Source: Gammaproteobacteria bacterium
GTDB taxonomy: Bacteria; Pseudomonadota; Gammaproteobacteria; HK1
Direction: 5' to 3'
Length of the DNA stretch: 12,696 bases
NCBI GenBank assembly: GCA_020444775.1
Contig: JAGRHX010000265.1
Span: 1-12,696, forward strand
Under the pieces are notes generated by a model. The model saw only the letters and a list, made by a program, of their open reading frames with translations, was not told the origin of the DNA and ran no database searches. Positions 6,053-12,696 of the stretch are shown piece by piece; within the stretch, counting starts at the first letter, position 1; each line of letters opens with the position of its first letter. Both the position numbers and the translations under genes were made by a program.

Positions 6053-8110
6053 ATGAAAAAGCATGTGCTTGCAGCTGCCATAGTCACCGCTCTCGCGTCC
6101 GGCGCGAGCAGCGCCGCGGATGGCAACGGCGAATACCTGGCGGGGGATTTCCACAACCATACGGCCTGCTCGGACGGCTGGACCTCGGTGAAGACGCTGG
6201 CGCGTCAGAGCCTTGTGTACCTGGACTGGTTCGTGCAGGTAGGGCATAGCGGATCCAGTCAGCGTGACTGCCGCTTCGACGATTTCTACTACTACTCGAA
6301 TGCGAGCTCCAACTCACCGAACATCTGGTACAACTCGTTGCTGAGTGACGAGGAGAAGACCGCGTGGCTGGACTCCGGCGCGCTGCCCGAAGACAAGTTC
6401 AAGGGCAACAACCACGGTGCCAGCACCCAGGGCGACGGCGTCCGGGTGCCGCGCATGTGGAAGTGGCAGGAGATGCAGGATTTCATGCTCGAGCCCCTGG
6501 TATCGGTTCGGAATGAACCGGGCAACAAGGCAGCCGCGAAGGAGGCGATGCTGGGTCTGGAGTGGGTGGTGCCCGGTCACGAGCACGGCAGCGACATCAT
6601 CACGGCCGGGCAGTACGACCCGCAGCCGAATGCCAACGCGATGGCGCAGTGGGAGTACTGCTTCGCACGGAACTCCGAGGACACCTCCGGCGGTGGCGAC
6701 AACGGCTGGACCTGCGAACTCAGCGAAGCTTCCAACGACGTCCTCAAGTCGATGTTCGAAGGCCGGCCCGAGGAAGGCGTGGCGGACTACAACTCGACGC
6801 TCGGCGCCGACGGGATCAACACCGAGGCCGACGCGGGTGACCATGTCAAATCCACGGCCGCGGTGCTGTGGATGAACGAGAACTTCCCCCAGGAGAGCGT
6901 CGCGGTGATGGCGCACATCGAGCGCCAGGGCGCGCACTACGCGCCGAGCAACGATCCGGCCAACACCAGCGACCGCGGTTTTGGCTGGAACGTCGAGCAC
7001 GTTCGTGACCACAACACCGCAGCGCCCAACGTTGCCTTCGGCTTCGAGAGCCAGCCCGGTCACCAGCCGATCCCCAGCCGCGGCGGCTACGGCACAAACG
7101 CTGCCGGTCTGGGTACCTATGGCGGGACCGGCTGCTATGCGGGCGCCGAGGCGGCGAGGCCAGGCATGGATTTCGACGGCACGCCGCTCACCCAGGCCGA
7201 TTTCCAGGAAGGTGGCAAGTACCCGCTGGTGGCGGACAACCGCAATCCGAAGCGGGTCACCGTGTGCCGCCCGGGTGTGCGCACGATGTGGGACGCGCTG
7301 CTCAGCGAGGGTCGCCGTTTCTGGTCGTTTGCAAGCTCTGACTGGCATAGCCGCGGCGCCTTCGGCCCGCTCGACTACGAGACCACGGGTGACTTCTGGC
7401 CAGGCGAGTTCCAGAAGAACTACGTGTACATCGACAAGACCGCGTATGCCGATCCGGGTAAGGCGCTGGTCGCCGGGCTGCGCAGCGGCAACAGCTGGCA
7501 CGTGATGGGTGATCTGGTCGACCAGCTCGAGTTCGAGGTCTGCGCGGGCAACCAATGCGCGACCATGGGTGAGGCGCTCGAGGTCCGCAAAGGGCGCTGG
7601 ATACGGGTGTCGCTGAAGGTTCGGGATCCAAACGGTCCGAACAACAGCCCGTATCGCTTCGACAACCCCTACCTGACCCAGATCGGCAAGCAGGTCCCGA
7701 TCAACGAGCCTGAGCTTGCCCAGGTGGATCTGATTTCCGGCGTGGTGCACGGCCGGATGTACAAGCCCACCGATCCTGAGTACTACGAGCCGATGGCACC
7801 TGCGACGACCAGGATCGCCAAGACCTGGACCCAGGCGAACTGGTCGCGCAGCCCGATCAAGACCATGCGCTACTGGGTGAAGGTCGATGAGGACATGTAC
7901 TTCCGTGCGCGCGGCTCGAACATCCCGGCCGGGACCCCCCATTCCCGGGACGTGGATGGCAACCCGCTGCTGGACTGGGAGACCGACAACATCCCCTGTG
8001 ACGACGCGGCATGTCCGCCGCACGTGAACGGCGTGCTGGATGCCGACGTGCAGGCCTGGGCCGACGTCTGGTTCTATGCGAACCCCGTGTTCGTGAAGGT
8101 GACCCGCTAG
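6053..8110 (+). CDS. Secreted PHP-domain metallohydrolase-like protein
   Basis: 685 residues. A signal peptide covers residues 1-21 (KKH then LAAAIVTALASGASSA), so the protein acts in the periplasm or outside. It opens with GDFHNHTACSDGWTS, the PHP-superfamily motif I (H34, H36, D41). Later candidate metal ligands follow in PHP order: H65 in VQVGHSG, E170 in GLEWVV, H176/H178 in PGHEHG, H288 in MAHIERQG and D430-W-H432 in ASSDWHSRG. The PHP fold binds two or three metal ions and usually hydrolyses phosphoesters. DUF3604 proteins carry a similar GDLHxHT opening and are the closest alternative label. A long insertion lies between H288 and D430, and about 200 extra residues follow the last motif; their function is not recognised. 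The ATG at 6053 is supported by a ribosome-binding site and signal peptide. It leads the plus-strand cluster, with a hairpin separating it from the next gene. The substrate is unknown. Confidence 0.82.
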   Translation: MKKHVLAAAIVTALASGASSAADGNGEYLAGDFHNHTACSDGWTSVKTLARQSLVYLDWFVQVGHSGSSQRDCRFDDFYYYSNASSNSPNIWYNSLLSDEEKTAWLDSGALPEDKFKGNNHGASTQGDGVRVPRMWKWQEMQDFMLEPLVSVRNEPGNKAAAKEAMLGLEWVVPGHEHGSDIITAGQYDPQPNANAMAQWEYCFARNSEDTSGGGDNGWTCELSEASNDVLKSMFEGRPEEGVADYNSTLGADGINTEADAGDHVKSTAAVLWMNENFPQESVAVMAHIERQGAHYAPSNDPANTSDRGFGWNVEHVRDHNTAAPNVAFGFESQPGHQPIPSRGGYGTNAAGLGTYGGTGCYAGAEAARPGMDFDGTPLTQADFQEGGKYPLVADNRNPKRVTVCRPGVRTMWDALLSEGRRFWSFASSDWHSRGAFGPLDYETTGDFWPGEFQKNYVYIDKTAYADPGKALVAGLRSGNSWHVMGDLVDQLEFEVCAGNQCATMGEALEVRKGRWIRVSLKVRDPNGPNNSPYRFDNPYLTQIGKQVPINEPELAQVDLISGVVHGRMYKPTDPEYYEPMAPATTRIAKTWTQANWSRSPIKTMRYWVKVDEDMYFRARGSNIPAGTPHSRDVDGNPLLDWETDNIPCDDAACPPHVNGVLDADVQAWADVWFYANPVFVKVTR

Positions 8111-8141
8111 GGAGCCATCCTGACCCGTCGGGTGTGCAAGC

Positions 8142-8169
8142 AGACGGGAGACCACCCGGTCTCCCGTCT
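8142..8169 (+). terminator. Intercistronic hairpin after the PHP gene
   Basis: agacgggagac (8142-8152) pairs perfectly with gtctcccgtct (8159-8169), 11 bp around the 6-nt loop cacccg. Only a short TTT follows (acgtttcagc), so termination may be partial. It starts 31 bp after the PHP stop and ends 25 bp before the next ATG. It could reduce read-through or protect the PHP mRNA 3' end, making the secreted protein more abundant than the membrane proteins downstream. Confidence 0.65.
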
Positions 8170-8194
8170 ACGTTTCAGCTGAGAGACTACCGAC

Positions 8195-9091
8195 ATGTGG
8201 ATGCGTGGATTCAAGAGTCTTGCCAGTGAGCCATTGATCCAGTTCCTGCTCATCGGTCTGGTGATGTTCATCGCCCACGACCGCTTACTGGATGGCAACA
8301 ATCCTCGTCGCATCGTCGTCGACGACGCGCGTTTGAACGAGATCCGCGCCATATTCGAGGAAGCCCAGGGGCGTGCGCCTTCCACCCAGGAGCTCGACGA
8401 CCTGCTGGTTCGCTGGGTGCGTAACGAGGTGTTGTTTCGTGAAGCCCTGAAGATGGGTCTGGACCAGGGTGACGATATGATACGCAGCCGTCTGATCCTG
8501 AAGATTCGCAATATCCTCTTTGACAATCTGGGCGTGGAGACACCGCCAGACGCGGTTCTTCAAACGTGGTTCGAGGAGAATCGAGACGCTTATGATCTGC
8601 CGGCGCTGTACAGCTTCGAGCAGTTCCGTCTGGAAGATGGTGTCGATAGAGAACAGGCCGAGCAGCTCGCGCAAACGCTGGGCAGCGCGCCGCCCCAGGG
8701 TCGTCATGCCGCGGCCTTGCGCCGATACGCGCGTCGTCCCGAAGTCAACCTGAGTCAGGTCTTCGGGGCGGATGACACCCGTCGACTGTTGTCCGTGCCG
8801 GATCATCACTGGACGGTGTTGAGCTCGGTGCAGGGCCTTCACCTGGCACGGATAACCGAGCGGTTTGCCGCCGATCCGGCCGAGTTCGATGCAACCCGGG
8901 CGCGCGTGATGCGCGATTGGGAGAAGAGCGCCCGACAGCTGCAGCTTGCGCGCGCGCTGAAGAAGATTCACGACAAGTACGATATTCGCTACGAGGTCGA
9001 CCGGCAGCCCGCGGACATTGCCGGACCCGATGCCGATCCGGCGCACAACGCGGGACTGCGTGAGCCGGGCAGAGCGGAGCCGCGCGGATGA
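8195..9091 (+). CDS. Membrane-anchored SurA/parvulin-like peptidyl-prolyl isomerase family protein
   Basis: 298 residues. Residues 12-29 (EPLIQFLLIGLVMFIAHD) form one N-terminal membrane anchor. The rest should face the periplasm. Residues 38-130 are the helical SurA_N-like part: IVVDDARLNEIRAIFEEAQGR, then LVRWVRNEVLFREALKMGLD, and R-S-R-L-I-L-K-I-R-N. The EPLxxFLLIG...IVVD...EVLxREALxxGLD layout is that of annotated 'peptidylprolyl isomerases' that, from memory, often precede HupE/UreJ genes. The C-terminal parvulin domain is short and poorly conserved, so chaperone activity is likelier than isomerase activity; this is inference. The acidic/proline tail after 285 is probably disordered. The gene ends in ATGA, overlapping the HupE start by 4 nt, so it is probably translationally coupled and may help assemble that protein. 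An alternative start is the ATG at 8201. Confidence 0.78.
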   Translation: MWMRGFKSLASEPLIQFLLIGLVMFIAHDRLLDGNNPRRIVVDDARLNEIRAIFEEAQGRAPSTQELDDLLVRWVRNEVLFREALKMGLDQGDDMIRSRLILKIRNILFDNLGVETPPDAVLQTWFEENRDAYDLPALYSFEQFRLEDGVDREQAEQLAQTLGSAPPQGRHAAALRRYARRPEVNLSQVFGADDTRRLLSVPDHHWTVLSSVQGLHLARITERFAADPAEFDATRARVMRDWEKSARQLQLARALKKIHDKYDIRYEVDRQPADIAGPDADPAHNAGLREPGRAEPRG

Positions 9092-10092
9092 AGGCGGGTA
9101 CGACTGGCGTGCCAGCGGGCATCATGACCCGACTGTCGCTGGGGCTGCTGGCCCTGCTGCTGCTGGCCGGCTCCTGCCGGGTGCTGGCACACAGCACGCC
9201 AGTGGCGACCTTGAACCTGCGTGCCACCGCCACCCAGGGCACCTACGTGGAGAGCTGGAACTGGGCCTCGCCACGCGATGTCGCGCGACCGACCGCGATC
9301 TTTCCTGAGCAATGCAAGAGCGAGCCGCCACTGGTGGTTTGTGGCGACCAGGGGCTGGTCGGTGCATTGAGCGTGGAACGCCTCGGTGAGCGGTACTCGG
9401 CGGTGGTGGTGCGCGTGGTCGGCCGCGACAGCAAGGTGCGCAGCTACACACTGACCGCGGCTCAGCCGGTGTTGCAGCTCAGCGCTGATGGGGCGATGCC
9501 CTGGACACACGTGGCCAAGGCCTACGTGCCGCTGGGTATCGAGCACATCATGCTCGGTGTCGACCATCTGATGTTCGTCGCCGGCCTTCTGCTGCTGGTC
9601 GGGTCCAGGTGGATGTTGTTCAAGACCATCACTGCCTTCACCGTCGCCCATAGCCTTACCCTGGCCGCGGCGACCCTGGGCTGGGTCGGGGTACCGGAGA
9701 AGCCGGTCAACGCCGCCATCGCGCTGAGCATCGTGTTCGTCGCGGTGGAGGTGATGAAGCTGCGTGCCGGGCGGCCCAGTCTCAGCGCGCGGTATCCGTG
9801 GCTGGTGGCGTTCGGCTTCGGGCTGTTGCATGGCTTCGGATTCGCCGGCGCCTTGACCGGGGTTGGTCTGCCGCGCGAGAGCATTCCAGCGGCGTTGCTG
9901 TTCTTCAACGTGGGCGTCGAGATCGGTCAGCTGATCTTCGTGTTCGTTGTGCTGGGTCTGATGTGGTCCCATCGCAGCCTGCAGGTGGCCGCGCCGCGCT
10001 GGACTGAATCGGCGGTCGTGTACGCGATGGGCTCGGTGGCGAGCTTCTGGTTCATCGGGCGCGCGCTGCTGATCCTGACGCCGGCGACCTGA
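9088..10092 (+). CDS. HupE/UreJ_2 family membrane protein, probable metal transporter
   Basis: 334 residues. A signal peptide (hydrophobic 16-30, RVLA|HS) would leave His35 as the mature N-terminus; the ATG at 9124 (residue 13) is a possible alternative start. A periplasmic domain of about 105 residues follows, with C76 and C85 as a possible disulfide. Six or seven membrane segments then fill 148-332. Family motifs are clear: GIEHIMLGVDH (H153-x5-D159-H160, the HX5DH motif of HupE), FTVAHSLTL (H188), LLHGFGFA (H248) and FNVGVEIGQ (N274, E278). HupE/UreJ proteins are linked to nickel or cobalt uptake; no hydrogenase or urease gene lies in the window, so the metal here is uncertain. It overlaps the upstream gene by 4 nt (ATGA) and is followed 2 bp later by a related gene. 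Confidence 0.88.
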   Translation: MKAGTTGVPAGIMTRLSLGLLALLLLAGSCRVLAHSTPVATLNLRATATQGTYVESWNWASPRDVARPTAIFPEQCKSEPPLVVCGDQGLVGALSVERLGERYSAVVVRVVGRDSKVRSYTLTAAQPVLQLSADGAMPWTHVAKAYVPLGIEHIMLGVDHLMFVAGLLLLVGSRWMLFKTITAFTVAHSLTLAAATLGWVGVPEKPVNAAIALSIVFVAVEVMKLRAGRPSLSARYPWLVAFGFGLLHGFGFAGALTGVGLPRESIPAALLFFNVGVEIGQLIFVFVVLGLMWSHRSLQVAAPRWTESAVVYAMGSVASFWFIGRALLILTPAT

Positions 10093-10094
10093 AG

Positions 10095-10793
10095 ATGGGG
10101 AAGGGTGGGAAACCGATGATTGACTTGTCGACGAACCGCGGTGGGCGAACGGTCGGACGTTGCCACCAGCCCCTGACCAGGCTGCGTGCCGCGACGATCC
10201 TCGCCGCGCTGATGATGACCCTGCCGATGCCGGCCTCGGCACATCTGGTATCGACTCGCTTTGGGTCGTTCTACAGCGGCTTGCTGCATCCGCTGACTGC
10301 CTTCCAGCATCTGCTGCCGTGGCTGGCGTTGGCTTTGCTGGGGGTGATGGCCGGCGGTCGTGGGGTGAGATTCGGTTTCTCGCTGTTTCCGCTTGCGGTC
10401 CTGGGCGGTGTGCTTGCCGGTACGATCTGGCCGTTGCCGGAGACGCTGATGCGCGAGACCGACCTGCTCAACGTCGGCTCCTTCGTTCTCTTCGGCGGAC
10501 TTGCCGCGCTGTATGTGCGTCTGCCAGCTTGGTTGTTCGCCATGCTGTGCGTGCTGTTCGGGTTCAGCCATGGTCTGGCGAATGCAGATGCTTCGTTGCA
10601 TGGCAACGCGCGCTGGCTTTACGTCGGTGGGGTAACGCTGGCTGCCTACGTGTTGTTCGCCCTGGCCGCAGCCGGCGCGGCCGGGGTCCGCGACCGGCTC
10701 GACTTTGGTGGCATCGCGCTGCGCGTCGCCGGCAGCTGGGTAGCCGCCATCGGTCTGGTGCTCGGGGCTTTCGAGCTGGTGCGAGCAACGTGA
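10095..10793 (+). CDS. Divergent HupE/UreJ-like membrane protein
   Basis: 232 residues from the ATG at 10095, 2 bp after the previous stop. The in-frame ATG at 10116 has a better purine-rich upstream (GGGTGGG) and may be the true start. A signal peptide (ILAALMMTLPMPASA) would be cut before H50, giving mature HLVSTRFGSFYSG. About six membrane segments follow. The HupE/UreJ layout AHLxxTxxGxFYxGxxHPL...H is present: H65-P-L-T-A-F-Q71-H72 lines up with HX5DH, but the usual Asp is Gln71. GFSHG (H159) and H169 form a second His region. This is the shorter HupE/UreJ type, distinct from the longer protein just upstream, and probably works with it. Its stop overlaps the next start as GTGA. Metal transport is inferred from the family; the altered motif makes it less sure. 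Confidence 0.78.
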   Translation: MGKGGKPMIDLSTNRGGRTVGRCHQPLTRLRAATILAALMMTLPMPASAHLVSTRFGSFYSGLLHPLTAFQHLLPWLALALLGVMAGGRGVRFGFSLFPLAVLGGVLAGTIWPLPETLMRETDLLNVGSFVLFGGLAALYVRLPAWLFAMLCVLFGFSHGLANADASLHGNARWLYVGGVTLAAYVLFALAAAGAAGVRDRLDFGGIALRVAGSWVAAIGLVLGAFELVRAT

Positions 10794-11485
10794 GAGAGCC
10801 GTCCGCGGCGACAGCCGCTGCCACGCATGGACCGGGGCAGGCCGCGCTGGACCCTGCGCGTGTGGCCAGGCACACCTTGTCCATCTTTCCGACGACCATC
10901 GCCAATTTCCTCTGGCCGGACTGCGATGCCCTCAATGCCCGGCTCTGCGCGACGATCCTGGCGCGCGCCGGGTATGCGCCAGGGCTCGCGCGCAGCATCG
11001 TCGGTGGTTGGCATTCGGCGCTGGATCTGTTCGATTGGTCGGAGCCGTGCGTGCAAGAGCTGAAATCACGTATCGTCTCGTTCATGCAGCCCTTCACGCG
11101 GATCAGCGAACAGATCCAGGGCGATGATCCGCGCGACTGGCCATATCGGCTGCAGGGCTGGGCCAACGTGCTCTCGCACGGGGACTATCACATCGCCCAT
11201 ACCCATCCGAACGCGGCGTGGTCGGGTGTCTATTACGTGACCGACAACGAGCCGGTCGCCGGCCATCCGTACAGCGGCAAGCTGGAGCTGATGGACCCCA
11301 GACCCGGCGCCTCGGTCACCTACGCCGAAACCAGCCGTCTTTACGGACGCTTCCTGCTGAGCCCTTGTGCCGGACAGATGATCGTCTTTCCCGCCTGGTT
11401 GCAGCACAGCGTGCATCCATACTTCGGCACCGGGCAACGGATCGCCGTCGCCTTCAATCTGCTGCCGGTCGCGCGCCAGGCCTGA
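10790..11485 (+). CDS. 2OG-Fe(II) oxygenase, TIGR02466 type
   Basis: 231 residues from a GTG at 10790 that overlaps the previous stop by 4 nt (GTGA). A longer in-frame start at 10160 exists but would lie wholly inside the HupE/UreJ-like gene. An N-terminal extension of about 28 Ala/Thr-rich residues precedes LSIFPTTIANF, the family opening. The Fe region is H137-T-H139-P-N-A-A-W-SGVYYV, a textbook TIGR02466 pattern. The distal ligand is H206 in WLQHSVHPY (H209 nearby) and R217 in QRIAVAFNL binds 2-oxoglutarate. All expected ligands are present. It is the last gene of the coupled cluster behind two HupE/UreJ-like proteins and needs Fe(II). It differs strongly from the copy at 793-1431, so it is not a recent duplicate. 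The substrate is unknown. Confidence 0.88.
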   Translation: MREPSAATAAATHGPGQAALDPARVARHTLSIFPTTIANFLWPDCDALNARLCATILARAGYAPGLARSIVGGWHSALDLFDWSEPCVQELKSRIVSFMQPFTRISEQIQGDDPRDWPYRLQGWANVLSHGDYHIAHTHPNAAWSGVYYVTDNEPVAGHPYSGKLELMDPRPGASVTYAETSRLYGRFLLSPCAGQMIVFPAWLQHSVHPYFGTGQRIAVAFNLLPVARQA

Positions 11486-11505
11486 CCTTCCCGACAGGTA
11501 TTCCC

Positions 11506-11536
11506 CCCGGTCCTGTTTCCGGGTCCTCTCTCTTTT
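11506..11536 (+). terminator. Weak candidate terminator at the end of the cluster
   Basis: cccgg (11506-11510) pairs with ccggg (11519-11523) around an 8-nt loop. A pyrimidine-rich tract ending in TTTT (tcctctctctttt) follows. The stem is only 5 bp, so this is tentative. It is the only terminator-like structure I see just after the last gene of the cluster. Confidence 0.35.
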
Positions 11537-11829
11537 CGGGCTCGTGCCCAGCACCTTCCGGGCCTCCTGCGTCGGCCTACCGTGGTGGCCCGTGGCAGCG
11601 CCAGCGATGCGCTCGCCTCGGCCGCTCGATGGCTCCACGCTGCACTGCGGCATGGGGATAAAGTTGGCCGCGCAATGACCGATGTAGTTCGGTGAATGCA
11701 TCACGTTTCGGGCTGCGGACGGGCTCCAGGGAACCATGGCCATCGAGCTCGACCCCTCATCCTCACATACCGAGTCCCCAATGATTGCTTGTCCGGCTGA
11801 AAGCGCTCGATCTGCTCGAGCCCGGTCGC

Positions 11830-11834
11830 GGAGG
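11830..11834 (+). promoter_or_regulatory. Ribosome-binding site fixing the TTG start of the kinase
   Basis: GGAGG followed by 5 nt (ccgaa) and TTG at 11840. There is no ATG or GTG between this site and the in-frame upstream TGA at 11798. The first in-frame ATG (11876) would cut off the first strand of the receiver-like domain. Confidence 0.65.
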
Positions 11835-11839
11835 CCGAA

Positions 11840-12696
11840 TTGCGCGCACTGATCCTGCATCGCTCGAAGCGCTTCATGCGTGGTCTGCGTCAGCGGCTGG
11901 CCGAGATCCATCCGGATGTGGAGACCACCGAATGGGACACCGAGCAGCGCGGTTTTCCGGCGCCCGGCTTCGCCTGGGTGACCTATGACGTGATGTTCTG
12001 CGAGTGTGGGGGCGGCGCGGCGAATGACGTGCTGGCGCGGGTCCTGTCGTTGTTGCCCAAGGTGATGCGCTCGTGCGTGGTTGGTGTGAGTGTCGACCGC
12101 GATGTCTACGCGGCCATCGACGCGATCCACCTGGGCGCCGGTGACGTGCTGATCGAGGACGAGCTCGAAAGCGAACGTCTGGCCAGCGTCATCGACCGCA
12201 TACTGCATCCCGCGGACGACACCCAGACCGTCGAGATCTCGCGGATCCGCAACGAGGCCGAGAGCGTCGTGCTCAAGGCCGATCCGATCAACGAGCTGTT
12301 GAGCAAGCTGAGCCTGTACAACCCTCGGCTGATCGGCCAGGGCGGGATGTCAAAGCTGTACCTGGCCTGGTCGCTTCCCAACTCGGTGCCGGTGGTCGTG
12401 AAGATCCTGCGCAAGCAGAGCTCGCGTGAGGAGAAGCGTTACAAGCGGATGATGCTCGAGGGGCAGATCACCACTGCGTTGCAGAGCCGGCACGTGGTCG
12501 ACATCCTCAAGTGTGGCGAGTGTGACGATTTCGCCTATCTGATCATGGAGTTCCTGCCCGGTGGCGATCTCAAGGAGCGCATCGAGACGGGACTCACGCC
12601 ACGGCAGAGCGTGGACATCACCGTGCAGCTGTGCGCCGCGCTAGACGCTCTGGCTGCGCACGGTATCGTGCACCGTGACATCAAGCCCTCGAACGT
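11840..12696 (+). CDS. Ser/Thr protein kinase with degenerate receiver-like N-terminus (3' truncated by window)
   Basis: 285 complete codons are in the window; the frame is open to the last base. Residues 1-125 look like a response-regulator receiver: LRALILHR as strand 1, YDVMFCEC as strand 3, VVGVSVDRDVYAAIDAIHLGAGDVLI as strands 4-5. The acidic pair after strand 1 is H7-R8, the phospho-Asp site reads C-E-C (54-56) and the strand-5 Lys is missing, so phosphorylation is unlikely. A linker (about 125-160) leads to a Hanks-type kinase: glycine loop LIGQGGMSKLYLA (164-176), ATP-binding K188 in VVVKIL, helix-C E207, hinge LIMEFLPGGDL and catalytic H278-R-D-I-K-P-S-N285. The catalytic Asp is D280. 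The DFG motif and C-terminal lobe lie beyond the window. The TTG start is supported by GGAGG. It is separated from the oxygenase cluster by 354 bp, so it is probably an independent unit. Confidence 0.85.
   Translation, partial: MRALILHRSKRFMRGLRQRLAEIHPDVETTEWDTEQRGFPAPGFAWVTYDVMFCECGGGAANDVLARVLSLLPKVMRSCVVGVSVDRDVYAAIDAIHLGAGDVLIEDELESERLASVIDRILHPADDTQTVEISRIRNEAESVVLKADPINELLSKLSLYNPRLIGQGGMSKLYLAWSLPNSVPVVVKILRKQSSREEKRYKRMMLEGQITTALQSRHVVDILKCGECDDFAYLIMEFLPGGDLKERIETGLTPRQSVDITVQLCAALDALAAHGIVHRDIKPSN

Larger units (their letters stand above)
11486..11839. other. Intergenic region between the oxygenase and the kinase
   Basis: 354 bp with no supported gene. A minus-strand open frame crosses it but also runs antisense through both neighbours, so it is taken as a shadow. 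The first 50 bp are pyrimidine-rich and hold a weak terminator candidate. The remainder should contain the kinase promoter, which I could not place. No inverted terminal repeats or IS remnants were seen. Confidence 0.55.

Noticed and set aside
6314..8155. 613-residue minus-strand open frame opposite the PHP gene
   Set aside because: It is antisense to a gene with clear PHP motifs and a signal peptide. Its translation is Val/Arg/His/Gly-rich without domain pattern, as expected for the shadow of a high-GC gene.
8989..10242. 417-residue minus-strand frame opposite the HupE gene
   Set aside because: The Gln/His/Arg/Pro-rich translation is antisense to a gene with intact HupE/UreJ motifs.
10160..10789. 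Upstream extension of the oxygenase frame to 10160 (441 residues)
   Set aside because: It would overlap the whole HupE/UreJ-like gene with Arg/Ala-rich low-complexity sequence. The GTG at 10790 gives the normal family length and a GTGA overlap.
11066..12208. 380-residue minus-strand frame across the oxygenase end, the gap and the kinase start
   Set aside because: It is antisense to two well-supported genes and has no recognisable domain. The part in the gap is not enough to claim a gene or an IS remnant.
1..12696. CRISPR, tRNA, rRNA, phage or transposon elements
   Set aside because: No regularly spaced repeats, cloverleaf sequence, transposase or integrase motif, or terminal inverted repeats were found by eye on either strand.

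Overview
The window is high-GC bacterial DNA with dense genes and GC-rich third codon positions. It reads most like an environmental gammaproteobacterium: it has a PEP-CTERM-type surface/exported protein, TIGR02466-type 2-oxoglutarate/Fe(II) oxygenases, a HupE/UreJ pair behind a membrane-anchored parvulin-like protein, and a Ser/Thr kinase. The taxon is an inference. I see no tRNA, rRNA, CRISPR array, transposase, integrase or phage gene.

Left part (1-5329), all minus strand. Reading right to left: a PEP-CTERM-like secreted protein (5329-4622) ending at a strong hairpin; a 300-bp gap holding a perfect 7-2-7 palindrome; a 916-residue polytopic protein fused to a spermidine-synthase-like domain (4276-1526); a 2OG-Fe(II) oxygenase (1431-793); a secreted EF-hand protein (702-196); and the first 43 residues of a second oxygenase of the same family, cut by the window edge (131-1). 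The gaps of 64-95 bp allow the last four to be co-transcribed, but do not prove it.

Middle (5330-6052): a 723-bp divergent intergenic region without a convincing gene. It holds a tandem 11-bp repeat and a short palindrome near the PEP-CTERM gene.

Right part (6053-11485), plus strand. A tightly packed cluster: a secreted PHP-domain metallohydrolase-like protein, an intercistronic hairpin, a membrane-anchored SurA/parvulin-like protein, a HupE/UreJ_2 membrane protein, a second divergent HupE/UreJ-like membrane protein, and a third TIGR02466-type oxygenase. The last four are joined by ATGA or GTGA overlaps or a 2-bp gap, so they are very probably one translationally coupled unit. The HupE/UreJ family is linked to nickel/cobalt uptake and the oxygenase needs Fe(II), so transition-metal handling plus an oxidative modification is a reasonable hypothesis. 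The substrate is unknown.

End (11486-12696): a 354-bp region with no gene, then a TTG-started Ser/Thr protein kinase with a degenerate receiver-like N-terminus. It runs off the window just after its catalytic HRD motif.
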